NCBI GenBank assembly: GCA_018402085.1
Contig: JAGYJM010000002.1
Coordinates: forward strand, 2,495,501 to 2,559,500
Direction: 5' to 3'
DNA: 64,000 nucleotides
Origin: Flavobacteriales bacterium
GTDB taxonomy: Bacteria > Bacteroidota > Bacteroidia > Flavobacteriales_D > Sanyastnellaceae
A model generated the notes under the pieces. The model was given only the letters and a program-made list of their open reading frames with translations. It was not told the origin of the DNA and searched no databases. Below, in pieces: positions 52,724-60,628 of the stretch; the first letter of the stretch is position 1; every line of letters begins with the position of its first letter. Both the position numbers and the translations under genes were made by a program.

Positions 52724-52744
52724 CATCCGCACCCTTTTGGGTGC
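52724..52744 (+). repeat. Class III CATCC-hairpin, copy 14 (intergenic, long stem)
   Basis: CATCC-GCACCC-TTTT-GGGTGC, a 6-bp stem followed by an A tract. On the minus strand the A tract reads as T before the stem, so it is not a normal terminator for the gene at 52772. Confidence 0.8.
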
Positions 52745-52771
52745 GAAAAAAAAAACAGTTCAGACATCTCC

Positions 52772-53119
52772 TTAAAGGGCTAACTCAGTATTCGGATCCC
52801 AAAAGCGCGACTCGAAATCCTGCACCTGATCGTTCTTCACCACCACCCCTTCAGCTTCAAGTAGTTCTTGCATTGCATCAGGGTACTCAAAGTGCATCTT
52901 ACCGCTAAGAAGTCCGTTGCGGTTTACTACACGGTGCGCAGGCACTGCAGGTGTAACACCAAAACTGGCGTTCATGGCGAACCCCACCATGCGCGACGAA
53001 CGGGCAGCGCCCAGGTAACGGGCAATGGCCCCATAGCTGGTCACGCGACCTTCAGGAATTTCACGCACCACGGCATACACCAGGTCAAAGAACTCTCCTG
53101 TATTGCGTTTCGCGTCCAT
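52772..53119 (-). CDS. Alkyltransferase-like (ATL) protein
   Basis: A 115-residue member of the methylguanine-DNA methyltransferase fold in which the alkyl-acceptor Cys of PCHRV is Ala (VPAHRVVNRNG). Such ATL proteins bind O6-alkylguanine and hand the lesion to nucleotide excision repair. The DNA-binding part EGRVTSYGAIARYLGAARSSRMVGFAMN is intact, including the arginine finger. A short tail DFESRFWDP follows. Start ATG 53119 overlaps the trmB stop (TGATG); a GTG one codon earlier is possible. It is the second gene of the trmB operon. Confidence 0.92.
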   Translation of the reverse strand: MDAKRNTGEFFDLVYAVVREIPEGRVTSYGAIARYLGAARSSRMVGFAMNASFGVTPAVPAHRVVNRNGLLSGKMHFEYPDAMQELLEAEGVVVKNDQVQDFESRFWDPNTELAL

Positions 53120-53802
53120 CACACTTCGATCTCGAGGTAATGAATCTTACGGCCCTCTTCGAGCCACATGCGTTCGTAGTAGGTCTTGATTTCAAGCAGT
53201 TGTTTCAGCAGCGGGTCAACGGTCTCAATGAAACTTCCGTACACATCGTCGCTCTTCAGTAAGATGTTGTAGCCCTTCTCAATGTACTGTTCGAGTGTCC
53301 ATTCGTACACGAGCGGACTATCGGTCTTGATGCGCAGCTTGCTACCCGGCTTCAGAAACTTTTTATACCGCTCAACGAAGATCGGCGAGGTAATGCGTTT
53401 GGTGCCCTTCTCATCTTTGGGCTGCGGATCGCTGAAGGTCAGCCAGATCTCACTCACTTCATTTTCTCCGAAAAAACGATCGATGAACTCTATACGGGTG
53501 CGCAGAAAAGCTACATTTTCAAGCGCTTCCTCATCTGCGGTTTTGGCGCCTCTCCAAAAACGGTGCCCTTTGATGTCAACGCCCACAAAGTTCTTCTCGG
53601 GCATCAGCCTGGCCTGCCCCACGGTGTATTCACCTTTGCCGCACCCCAGCTCAAGTACAATGGGACCATCATTCCCAAACACCTCGCTGCTCCAGGTGCC
53701 TTTGTAAAACTCCTTCCCCTCAATGACCTCGTCAAGAGGTGGTTCGAATACGTTGTTGAGGTCGCTGTTTTCGCGCCACTTTTTCAGCTTTCCTTTACCC
53801 AT
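53119..53802 (-). CDS. trmB: tRNA (guanine-N7-)-methyltransferase
   Basis: SAM-dependent methyltransferase forming m7G46 in tRNA. It has 227 residues: SAM motif VLELGCGKGEYTVG near 51-64, NFVGVDIKGHRFWRGAKTA, RIEFIDRFFGENEVSEIWLTFSDPQPKDEKGTKRITSPIF (the FSDPxPK.....RI motif of TrmB), and LRIKTDSPLVYEWTLE. Translationally coupled to the ATL gene. Confidence 0.95.
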   Translation of the reverse strand: MGKGKLKKWRENSDLNNVFEPPLDEVIEGKEFYKGTWSSEVFGNDGPIVLELGCGKGEYTVGQARLMPEKNFVGVDIKGHRFWRGAKTADEEALENVAFLRTRIEFIDRFFGENEVSEIWLTFSDPQPKDEKGTKRITSPIFVERYKKFLKPGSKLRIKTDSPLVYEWTLEQYIEKGYNILLKSDDVYGSFIETVDPLLKQLLEIKTYYERMWLEEGRKIHYLEIEV

Positions 53803-53843
53803 AATGCTCGATCGAGGCGGTAAAATTACTCTATTTTAGAGCG

Positions 53844-54890
53844 ATGAACAGAAAACGCATCTTGTATGCAGTGCTCGACTGGGGGCTCGGACATGCCACG
53901 CGCAGTTACCCGCTCATCAGGCACCTTCTTGACCGTGATGTTGAAATTGTACTCGCTGGCAACGGCTCCTCGCTTCAATGGTTACTCAAACGATTGCCCG
54001 GCATACCCTACCATGAAAAACCGGGTAAGGCCATTCGATATGCAAAATCATTCAACACCTTAAAAATCGCAAGCCAGGGCCCGTCTTTTCTTGCCAGTGC
54101 ACAAGACGAAAAGGCCTGGACCCTCGCGTTGCTGAATAAAGAGCATTTTGACGGAATCATCAGCGACAACTGCTACGGTGTATGTTCAAAAGGTATCCCG
54201 TCTGTGCTGATCACCCACCAGTTAAACCTGCCTGTACCTTCCGTATTCTCCGCCGCGGGCAAGAAAATCATTCGCCGACTTACTTCGGTTTTTCAGGAAG
54301 TCTGGGTACCCGATCTTGAAGGGCGCGTCAACCTTGCAGGACGACTCTCGCATCCTGACATTACCGGTAAAGCGCGCTACATTGGTATTTTATCGCAGAG
54401 TACTTCCTTCAGTGATGCTGAGACGCCTCCTTTGGTGGGCATGGTTTCGGGTCCTGAGCCGCATCGCACGGTGATGGAAGAAGGCCTCATCCGGCTCTTT
54501 CGGGCTGATCAGCGCAAGGCCTACATTTTTGCCGGACGCCCGAAGCAAGAAGACCGCACCGTTGACAATGTAGAAGTGCGGTATGACGCGTCTTCTGCCT
54601 TTATCATGCACGCCCTGAAAAGGGCGGATGTTATTGTATGCCGCTCAGGCTATTCAAGCCTGATGGATCTTGCGGCCCTGCGCAAACCGGCAATTCTCAT
54701 TCCGACACCCGGACAGCCGGAGCAGGAATTTCTAGCCGATCACTGGGCAGAGGCTTTTGACTACACCATACTCGAACAAAGGATACTCGAAAAACTTGAA
54801 GAGCTACCTGAAATCACTGGCAACCCGCCGCACGTCATTCCAAATGAGGCCGCTTTCAAAGCAATCGATGAATGGCTTGGAAGGTTGTAA
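53844..54890 (+). CDS. MurG-like glycosyltransferase (GT-B, MJ1255 type)
   Basis: A 348-residue GT-B protein. The N-terminal acceptor motif is RILYAVLDWGLGHATRSYPLIRHLLDRDVEIVLAGNG. The middle SDNCYGVCSKGIPSVLITHQL is followed by a C-terminal donor site with ALKRADVIVCRSGYSSLMDLAALRKPAILIPTPGQPEQEFLADH. This pattern is that of the MJ1255-like family related to MurG/GT28; donor and acceptor are unknown. It is divergent from trmB with 41 nt between start codons. A class III hairpin overlaps the ALKRADV segment. Confidence 0.87.
   Translation: MNRKRILYAVLDWGLGHATRSYPLIRHLLDRDVEIVLAGNGSSLQWLLKRLPGIPYHEKPGKAIRYAKSFNTLKIASQGPSFLASAQDEKAWTLALLNKEHFDGIISDNCYGVCSKGIPSVLITHQLNLPVPSVFSAAGKKIIRRLTSVFQEVWVPDLEGRVNLAGRLSHPDITGKARYIGILSQSTSFSDAETPPLVGMVSGPEPHRTVMEEGLIRLFRADQRKAYIFAGRPKQEDRTVDNVEVRYDASSAFIMHALKRADVIVCRSGYSSLMDLAALRKPAILIPTPGQPEQEFLADHWAEAFDYTILEQRILEKLEELPEITGNPPHVIPNEAAFKAIDEWLGRL
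54612..54630 (-). repeat. Class III CATCC-hairpin, copy 15 (in glycosyltransferase gene)
   Basis: Plus strand GCCCT-GAAA-AGGGC-GGATG. Encodes A-L-K-R-A-D, codon phase G|GAT|G. The A-x-R-A-D segment is a natural family motif, so chance is more plausible here. Confidence 0.55.
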
Positions 54891-54941
54891 TTCACTGCCA
54901 TTGACGCCCTTTATGACGGCTTCCCATTCTCCCTCTTCCAC

Positions 54942-56285
54942 GGCCCGGCGGCAATAGCCGCCGCCACACTACTGACCAAACAAGATTCGTATGTAGCGCA
55001 AGTATGCGCTAGCGTATATTCCTTGATCTCCCAGGTTCCGCACCCCTCAGTCGACCTTTCCCTTCATGAAAGTCGACAGCTCCCCTCAGCGGAGGGGAGC
55101 AACCTCCCGAAGGACTTCCCAATTTCTCTGCTACCTACCAGTTTCCCGGTTTCCCGAATCGTCGATAGGTCCATAGGTCGATGCGCTTCGCTTCAAAAGC
55201 CCGGCGGCAATAGCCGCCGCCACACTACTGACCAAACAAGATTCGTATGTAGCGCAAGTATGCGCTAGCGTATATTCCTTGATCTCCCAGGTTCCGCACC
55301 CCTCAGTCGACCTTTCCCTTCATGAAAGTCGACAGCTCCCCTCAGCGGAGGGGAGCAACCTCCCGAAGGACCTCCCAATTTCCCTGCTACCTACCAGTTT
55401 CCCGGTTTCCCGAATCGTCGATAGGTCCATAGGTCGATTCGTCCATGAGGCCATAGGTCGATGCGCTTCGCTTCAAAAGCCCGTCGGCAATAGCCGCCGC
55501 CACACTACTGACCAAACAAGATTCGTATGCAGCGCAAATATGCGCTAGCGTATATTCCTTGATCTCCCAGGTTCCGCACCCCTCAGTCGACCTTTCCCTT
55601 CGTGAAAGTCGACAGCTCCCCTCAGCGGAGGGGAGCAACCTCCCGAAGGACTTCCCAATTTCCCTGCTACCTACCAGTTTCCCGGTTTCCCGAATCGTCG
55701 ATAGGTCCATAGGTCGATTCGTCCATGAGGCCATAGGTCGATGCGCTTCGCTTCAAAAGCCCGTCGGCAATAACCGCCGCCACACTACTGACCAAACAAG
55801 ATTCGTATGCAGCGCAAGTATGCGCTAGCGTATATTCCTTGATCTCCCAGGTTCCGCACCCCTCAGTCGACCTTTCCCTTCGTGAAAGTCGACAGCTCCC
55901 CTCAGCGGAGGGGAGCACCCTCCCGAAGGACTTCCCAATTTCTCTGCTACCTACCAGTTTCCCGGTTTCCCGAATCGTCGATAGGTCCATAGGTCGATTC
56001 GTCCATGAGTCCATGAGTCCATAGGTCGATGCGCTTCGCTTCAAAAGCCCAGCGGCAATAGCCGCCGCCACACTACTGACCAAACAAGATTCGTATGTAG
56101 CGCAAGTATGCGCTAGCGTATATTCCTTGATCTCCCAGGTTCCGCACCCCTCAGTCGACCTTTCCCTTCGTGAAAGTCGACAGCTCCCCTCAGCGGAGGG
56201 GAGCAACCTCCCGAAGGACTTCCCAATTTCCCTGCTACCTACCAGTTTCCCGGTTTCCCGAATCGTCGATAGGTCCATGAGTCTG
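54942..56285 (+). repeat. Five-copy 256-288-bp multi-hairpin array
   Basis: Units begin at about 55023, 55279, 55559, 55839 and 56127 (gatctcccaggttccgcacc). Each unit has four potential hairpins: GGCGGC-AATA-GCCGCC; class II TAGCGCA-AGTA-TGCGCTA (first at 54994-55011); a GTCGAC-bounded stem around CTTTC...GAAAG; and GCTCCCCTC-AGCG-GAGGGGAGC. Unit length varies through the gtcgataggtccataggtcgat tract. Copies are nearly identical. No gene; open frames repeat with the unit. Confidence 0.92.
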
Positions 56286-56316
56286 GGTTTCCCATCCCCG
56301 ATCCATCCTCAGATTG

Positions 56317-56324
56317 TACCTTTG
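56317..56324 (+). promoter_or_regulatory. -7 box TACCTTTG of tadA
   Basis: Sixteen bases before the ATG at 56341, directly after the repeat array. Confidence 0.65.
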
Positions 56325-56340
56325 CATCAAAACCTGACCC

Positions 56341-56814
56341 ATGTTGAAGCCCCCCGGAGACGAACACTTTATGAAAATGGCTCTACGCGAAGCTGAAGCC
56401 GCTTTTGACGCGGGTGAAGTGCCCGTGGGTGCCGTGATCGTTGCACAAGACCGCATCATTGCACGAGGGCATAATCTCACCGAGCGATTGAATGACTTTA
56501 CGGCGCATGCTGAAATGCAGGCTTTCACGGCCGCAACAGAGTTTCTCGGGGGTAAATACCTCGATCAATGTACCTTGTACGTTACACTTGAACCCTGCCC
56601 CATGTGCGCCGGGGCTGCTTTCTGGACGCGCATTGGTAAAGTGGTTTATGGAGCTTCCGACGAAAAACGAGGCTTCGCCAGGCTTCAGGAGCAACTGTCT
56701 GACGAGCGCCTGCTTCATCCTCGAACGACGGTCGTGAGTGGTGTACTGGAAGAAGAATGCAGCAGCCTCCTCAAAGCTTTCTTTGAACGCCGGCGCCAGC
56801 AACGCTTCAACTAA
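56341..56814 (+). CDS. tadA: tRNA-specific adenosine deaminase
   Basis: Zinc deaminase converting A34 to inosine in tRNA-Arg(ACG). It has 157 residues: HFMKMALREAEAAFDAGEVPVGAVIV, zinc and proton-shuttle motif TAHAEMQAF (HAE near 59-61), and zinc ligands in TLEPCPMCAGAAFWTRIGKVVYGA. The C-terminus is FFERRRQQRFN. Related cytosine/guanine deaminases share the motif, but length and EVPVGAV favour TadA. Its TAA abuts the stop of the convergent transporter gene. Confidence 0.93.
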   Translation: MLKPPGDEHFMKMALREAEAAFDAGEVPVGAVIVAQDRIIARGHNLTERLNDFTAHAEMQAFTAATEFLGGKYLDQCTLYVTLEPCPMCAGAAFWTRIGKVVYGASDEKRGFARLQEQLSDERLLHPRTTVVSGVLEEECSSLLKAFFERRRQQRFN

Positions 56815-58203
56815 TTAGTTCCACTGAAAAACAGCTACCGGGAGCGCCAGAAAGATCATTGAAAGAACGATCAGCACGAGGATCAGCTTCCAGACCCAGC
56901 GCAGCCACTTACCAAAAGGAATTCCGGCAATGCTCAGTATCCCCATGGTCACCCCACTGGTCGGAATGATCAGGTTGAAGAGTCCGTCTCCGAATTGATA
57001 AGCCAAGACCGCCGTCTGTCGGCCTATCCCGAGCAGATCGGCCAATGGAGCCATGATCGGAATAGTAATCGCCGCCTGTCCGGAGCCACTCGGAATAAAA
57101 AAGTTGATAGCTCCTTGCACCAGAAACATCATCTGCACAGCCACTACCTTCGGTAAGTTGCCGGCACCCCCTGAAAGGGCATGCAGAATGGTATCAATGA
57201 TCATTCCATCTTCAGCGACCACGAGAATGCTTTTTGACAGACCGATGATCAGTGCCGCCGGAAGCATGTCTTTAGCGCCGCTGTAGAAGGCTTTCACTGA
57301 CTCAGCGGTTGAGCACCTTGCAATCAAGACCGCAATGATGCCCAATGCGAGAAACAGTCCGCTGATTTCACCGATGTACCATCCTAGTTCTACGGCGCCG
57401 TACATCACCATAGCGAGAGAAAGAAAAAACAACCCCAGGATGATCTTCCTTGACAAAGTGAACGGCACTGCATCCAGCGCTTTTGCGCTGCCTTCACCCT
57501 CCGGTAGAAAACGCAACTCCGGATTGCGCAGCAACTTACGTGCATAATGCATCACCCAGAATGCGGCCACAGCCGTAAATGCCGCACAGATCATAGTGCG
57601 ATAGGCCGCTCCACTGAAGACCGGAAGCTCGGCAATACCATGCGCGATACCCACGGTGAACGGATTGAACGCTGCTCCCGCAAAGCCAACACCGGCACCA
57701 ACAAACGGAATGGCAACTCCTACAAAATTGTCAAAGCCCAACGAACGTGCGAGGGGCAGCGTAATCAGCACAAAAACGAGCGTCTCTTCGCTCATACCGA
57801 ATGAATAACCCGCGAAAGCAAAAACAAGCATCAGAATCGGAATCACCATCAGGCTGTTGCCCTTGCGCTTCTGCGCCCGTTCAAGCACTTTCTGCAAGGC
57901 CGCATCGATCGCACCGGTTCGCATGAGCATGGCAAAGGCTCCACCAACGATCAGTACAAACGCAATGATATTAGAAGCACTCACCATACCGGCCAGAGGT
58001 GCCGTAAATGCTGTAAGCAGCGACTGCGGCTGCGGATCTACTTCTTTATAAGTGCCCGGTGCTACTACCGTCACCGTTCGGTCGCCAAGATCTTTCTCAA
58101 TGCGCTCATAGGCGCCTGCCGGAATGATCCAGGTGCTCACAATCACCAAAACGAGGATCACCGCTACAATCAGCAGCGCATCAGGGGTCTTTTTCAACTT
58201 CAT
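56815..58203 (-). CDS. YfcC-type ion-transporter superfamily permease
   Basis: A 462-residue polytopic membrane protein of the YfcC/C4-dicarboxylate anaerobic carrier group. Start MKLKKTPDALLIVAVILVLVIVSTWIIPAGAYER (58203) is preceded in frame by an unlikely GTG. Hairpin-loop signatures are FVLIVGGAFAMLMRTGAIDAAL, AFAGYSFGMSEETLVFVLITLPLARSLGFDNFVGVAIPFVGAGVGFAGAAFNPFTVGIA, and IPSGSGQAAITIPIMAPLADLLGIGRQTAVLAYQFGDG. About 11-12 helices. The transported solute, perhaps an organic acid or amino acid, is unknown. A class III hairpin lies at 57471-57489. Confidence 0.9.
   Translation of the reverse strand: MKLKKTPDALLIVAVILVLVIVSTWIIPAGAYERIEKDLGDRTVTVVAPGTYKEVDPQPQSLLTAFTAPLAGMVSASNIIAFVLIVGGAFAMLMRTGAIDAALQKVLERAQKRKGNSLMVIPILMLVFAFAGYSFGMSEETLVFVLITLPLARSLGFDNFVGVAIPFVGAGVGFAGAAFNPFTVGIAHGIAELPVFSGAAYRTMICAAFTAVAAFWVMHYARKLLRNPELRFLPEGEGSAKALDAVPFTLSRKIILGLFFLSLAMVMYGAVELGWYIGEISGLFLALGIIAVLIARCSTAESVKAFYSGAKDMLPAALIIGLSKSILVVAEDGMIIDTILHALSGGAGNLPKVVAVQMMFLVQGAINFFIPSGSGQAAITIPIMAPLADLLGIGRQTAVLAYQFGDGLFNLIIPTSGVTMGILSIAGIPFGKWLRWVWKLILVLIVLSMIFLALPVAVFQWN
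57471..57489 (+). repeat. Class III CATCC-hairpin, copy 16 (in yfcC-like gene)
   Basis: CATCC-AGCGC-TTTT-GCGCT. In sense it encodes S-A-K-A-L-D-A, codon phase G|GAT|G, in a cytoplasmic loop. Confidence 0.8.
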
Positions 58204-58256
58204 GCAGACAAAATACACAAGCGCGATGAGTTTTGAAGGTCACGATGAAGATGTTG

Positions 58257-58264
58257 TACATTTG
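58257..58264 (+). promoter_or_regulatory. -7 box TACATTTG of mgtE
   Basis: Nineteen bases before the ATG at 58284. Confidence 0.6.
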
Positions 58265-58283
58265 AGCCGCTAAGGTGGAGGCA

Positions 58284-59642
58284 ATGCTGGAGCTCACTAA
58301 AGATTATCTCGAAAAACTTGAACGCGCCATTGAGGCCGGTAAAGACGATGAATTGCGCCGTGAACTCGTTGAGCTTCACCCGGCTGATATTGCTGAAATC
58401 TTTGATGAACTTGAGGGCGAGCAGAACAGCTACCTTTACCGTCTCCTCCCTAAAGACCTGGGAGCTGATGTGCTGGTTGAACTTGACGATGACCTTCGCG
58501 ACAAACTGCTGTCATCACTTACCAGCCGTGAAATAGCACGAGAAGTACTCGATCGCATTGACTCTGACGATGCAGCTGATATGATTTCTGAGCTCCCTGA
58601 GCAAAAGATCGAGGAGATTATCTCGCACATAGAAGATGAAGCACAGGCCAGCGACCTGATTGACCTCCTCAATTATGAAGAGGGTACTGCTGGTGCGCTG
58701 ATGGCTAAAGAACTGGTGAAGGTCAATCAGAACTGGACGGTCTCTCAGTGCATCCGTGAAATGCGCCGTCAAGCCGCAGATATTGAACATGTGTACACCA
58801 TCTACGTGGTAGATGACCAGGAGAAACTCCTCGGTAAACTCTCTTTGAAGAAGCTATTCTTTGGCTCTCCTACCACGCGCTCGTTGATTAAAGACATCTA
58901 CAACCAGAGAGAGCTGCAGGCCGTTTTACCGGAAGACGACGTAGAAACCGTGGTAAAAATCATGGAAAAGTATGACCTCGTGGCGCTTCCGGTCATCAAT
59001 GAAGCAGGTCAGTTACTCGGTCGCATCACCTTTGATGACGCCATGGATGTGCTCCGTGAAGAGTCTGATAAAGACTACCAGCTCGCATCGGGAATCTCTG
59101 AAGACGTCGAAAGTGATGACAGCGTCTGGATGCTTACACGTGCACGCCTTCCCTGGCTGCTGATCGGCATGGCCGGAGGCATCACCGGAGCTTATGTGAT
59201 CGGCGCATTTGACATTGAGAAAAACCCCGGTATGGCACTGTTCATACCGCTCATCGCCGCAATGGGCGGCAACGTTGGCGTGCAGTCTGCCGCTATTGTG
59301 GTGCAGGGTCTGGCCAACAAAAGCGTGAAAACTGATCAGATCGCCAAACGCCTCATGAAAGAACTGGGCGTTGGCCTGCTGAACGGTTTAATCTGCGCAG
59401 CCATCATTCTTCTGGCAAGCATGGTGCTCTCATTTGGCACCGCGCTCTCACTAACAGTCAGTATTGCCTTGCTGGCGGTGATCGTATTTGCGGCGTTGTT
59501 TGGCACCTTCATCCCTCTGGTACTCGATAAATACAACATTGACGCGGCCCTCGCCACCGGACCATTCATCACCACCGCTAATGACATCATCGGCCTGATT
59601 ATCTATTTCCTGGTGGGCGGTATGATCAGTACCATGTTTTAA
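58284..59642 (+). CDS. mgtE: Magnesium transporter MgtE
   Basis: A 452-residue Mg2+ channel/transporter. The N-terminal superhelical MgtE-N domain (about 10-130; LVELHPADIAEIFDELEGEQ, LPEQKIEEIISHI) is followed by two CBS domains (about 140-255; TIYVVDDQEKLLGKLSLKKLF, YDLVALPVINEAGQLLGRITFDDAMDVL). The plug helix and five transmembrane helices follow, with the pore signature MGGNVGVQSAAIVVQGLA. ATG 58284 is preferred to the GTG three codons upstream. It overlaps the next gene by 1 nt (TAATG). Confidence 0.95.
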   Translation: MLELTKDYLEKLERAIEAGKDDELRRELVELHPADIAEIFDELEGEQNSYLYRLLPKDLGADVLVELDDDLRDKLLSSLTSREIAREVLDRIDSDDAADMISELPEQKIEEIISHIEDEAQASDLIDLLNYEEGTAGALMAKELVKVNQNWTVSQCIREMRRQAADIEHVYTIYVVDDQEKLLGKLSLKKLFFGSPTTRSLIKDIYNQRELQAVLPEDDVETVVKIMEKYDLVALPVINEAGQLLGRITFDDAMDVLREESDKDYQLASGISEDVESDDSVWMLTRARLPWLLIGMAGGITGAYVIGAFDIEKNPGMALFIPLIAAMGGNVGVQSAAIVVQGLANKSVKTDQIAKRLMKELGVGLLNGLICAAIILLASMVLSFGTALSLTVSIALLAVIVFAALFGTFIPLVLDKYNIDAALATGPFITTANDIIGLIIYFLVGGMISTMF

Positions 59643-60577
59643 TGCGCATTCTCTTTCTTGACACAGTGCATGAAATCCTTGAGCAGCGGCTGACCGCGGC
59701 CGGCTTCACGTGTGACCATGATTACGCGTCAGATTATGCTGCGGTCAAGTCTGAAATTGCGGCTTATGACGGGCTGGTAATTCGCAGCCGTATCCCGGTT
59801 GATGCCAGACTTATCGAGGCGGCATTACGGCTTCAGTTTATTGCACGAAGTGGCGCCGGTCTTGAGAATATCGACCTTGACGCCGCAAAAGCGGCGGATG
59901 TTAAGGTCTTCCATTCGCCGGAAGGCAACCGTGACGCTGTTGGCGAGCAGGCCGTAGGAATGCTGCTGATGCTGCTCAATAACCTGCGTCGGGCAGATGA
60001 CGAAGTGCGAAAAGGCATTTGGAAGCGCGAAGAAAATCGCGGATTTGAGCTCGGCGCAATGACGGTTGGGCTCATCGGCTATGGCAATACCGGGCGTGCC
60101 CTTGCTCAAAAACTATCCGGTTTCGGATGTAAGGTGCTTGCTTATGACAAATACCGCGCGGTAGATGGTCCATACGCTGAGTCCGTTTCGCTCGAGCAAC
60201 TGAAGCATGATGCAGACGTGGTAAGCCTGCACCTACCGCTGTCTGCCGAAACCAACCGCTATGTGGATGGTGCTTTTCTGGCATCCTGCAAGCGCGGAGT
60301 CATCCTCATCAATACGGCGCGTGGCAAGCACCTTGTTCTTGACGATCTGGTGGCTGCCATGCGCGAGGGACAGGTCGGGGGTGTTTGCCTTGACGTGCTG
60401 GAATATGAGAAGCGATCATTCGAGTCATTGCGCACCGAAGACCTTCCGGAGGCCTTCAGGTACCTCACCGCTTCTGACCGAACCATATTGACGCCTCATA
60501 TAGCCGGGTGGACGCACGAGAGTTACTACAAGCTCAGTAATGTATTGGCAGACAAAATCATTCGTCATTTCTTCTAG
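59642..60577 (+). CDS. D-isomer-specific 2-hydroxyacid dehydrogenase
   Basis: A 311-residue NAD-dependent dehydrogenase. Substrate-domain RSRIPVDARLIEAALRLQFIARSGAGLENIDLDAA, NAD motif GLIGYGNTGRALAQKL, catalytic Arg in INTARGKHLVLDDL, Glu near CLDVLEYEKR, and catalytic His in TPHIAGWTHESYYKLS. It is short, with no ACT domain, so it may be a type of 3-phosphoglycerate dehydrogenase or another 2-hydroxyacid dehydrogenase. It is coupled to mgtE by a 1-nt overlap and has a strong terminator behind it. A class III hairpin lies at 59882-59900. Confidence 0.9.
   Translation: MRILFLDTVHEILEQRLTAAGFTCDHDYASDYAAVKSEIAAYDGLVIRSRIPVDARLIEAALRLQFIARSGAGLENIDLDAAKAADVKVFHSPEGNRDAVGEQAVGMLLMLLNNLRRADDEVRKGIWKREENRGFELGAMTVGLIGYGNTGRALAQKLSGFGCKVLAYDKYRAVDGPYAESVSLEQLKHDADVVSLHLPLSAETNRYVDGAFLASCKRGVILINTARGKHLVLDDLVAAMREGQVGGVCLDVLEYEKRSFESLRTEDLPEAFRYLTASDRTILTPHIAGWTHESYYKLSNVLADKIIRHFF
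59882..59900 (-). repeat. Class III CATCC-hairpin, copy 17 (in dehydrogenase gene)
   Basis: Plus strand GCCGC-AAAA-GCGGC-GGATG, same core as copies 1 and 2. Encodes A-A-K-A-A-D, codon phase G|GAT|G. Confidence 0.8.
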
Positions 60578-60583
60578 GGCGAT

Positions 60584-60610
60584 AAAAAAAGCCCCTTGGC
60601 GGGGCTTTTT
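60584..60610. terminator. Bidirectional terminator
   Basis: A tract, GCCCC-TTGGC-GGGGC stem and TTTTT. It serves the dehydrogenase gene and the convergent exbD operon. Confidence 0.92.
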
Positions 60611-60628
60611 AAGATCATTTGATTCAGG

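Noticed and set aside
52724-52744. Rho-independent terminator for the ATL gene
   Set aside because: On the transcribed strand the T tract precedes the stem instead of following it. The hairpin fits the class III element.
55023-56278. Recurring frames in the 55-kb array, including one of 203 codons
   Set aside because: The frames follow the repeat unit and cross the hairpins on both strands.
60111-60130. Additional class III hairpin (atccggtttcggatg) in the dehydrogenase gene
   Set aside because: The tag is part of the palindrome itself and the stem is too short to fit the consensus.
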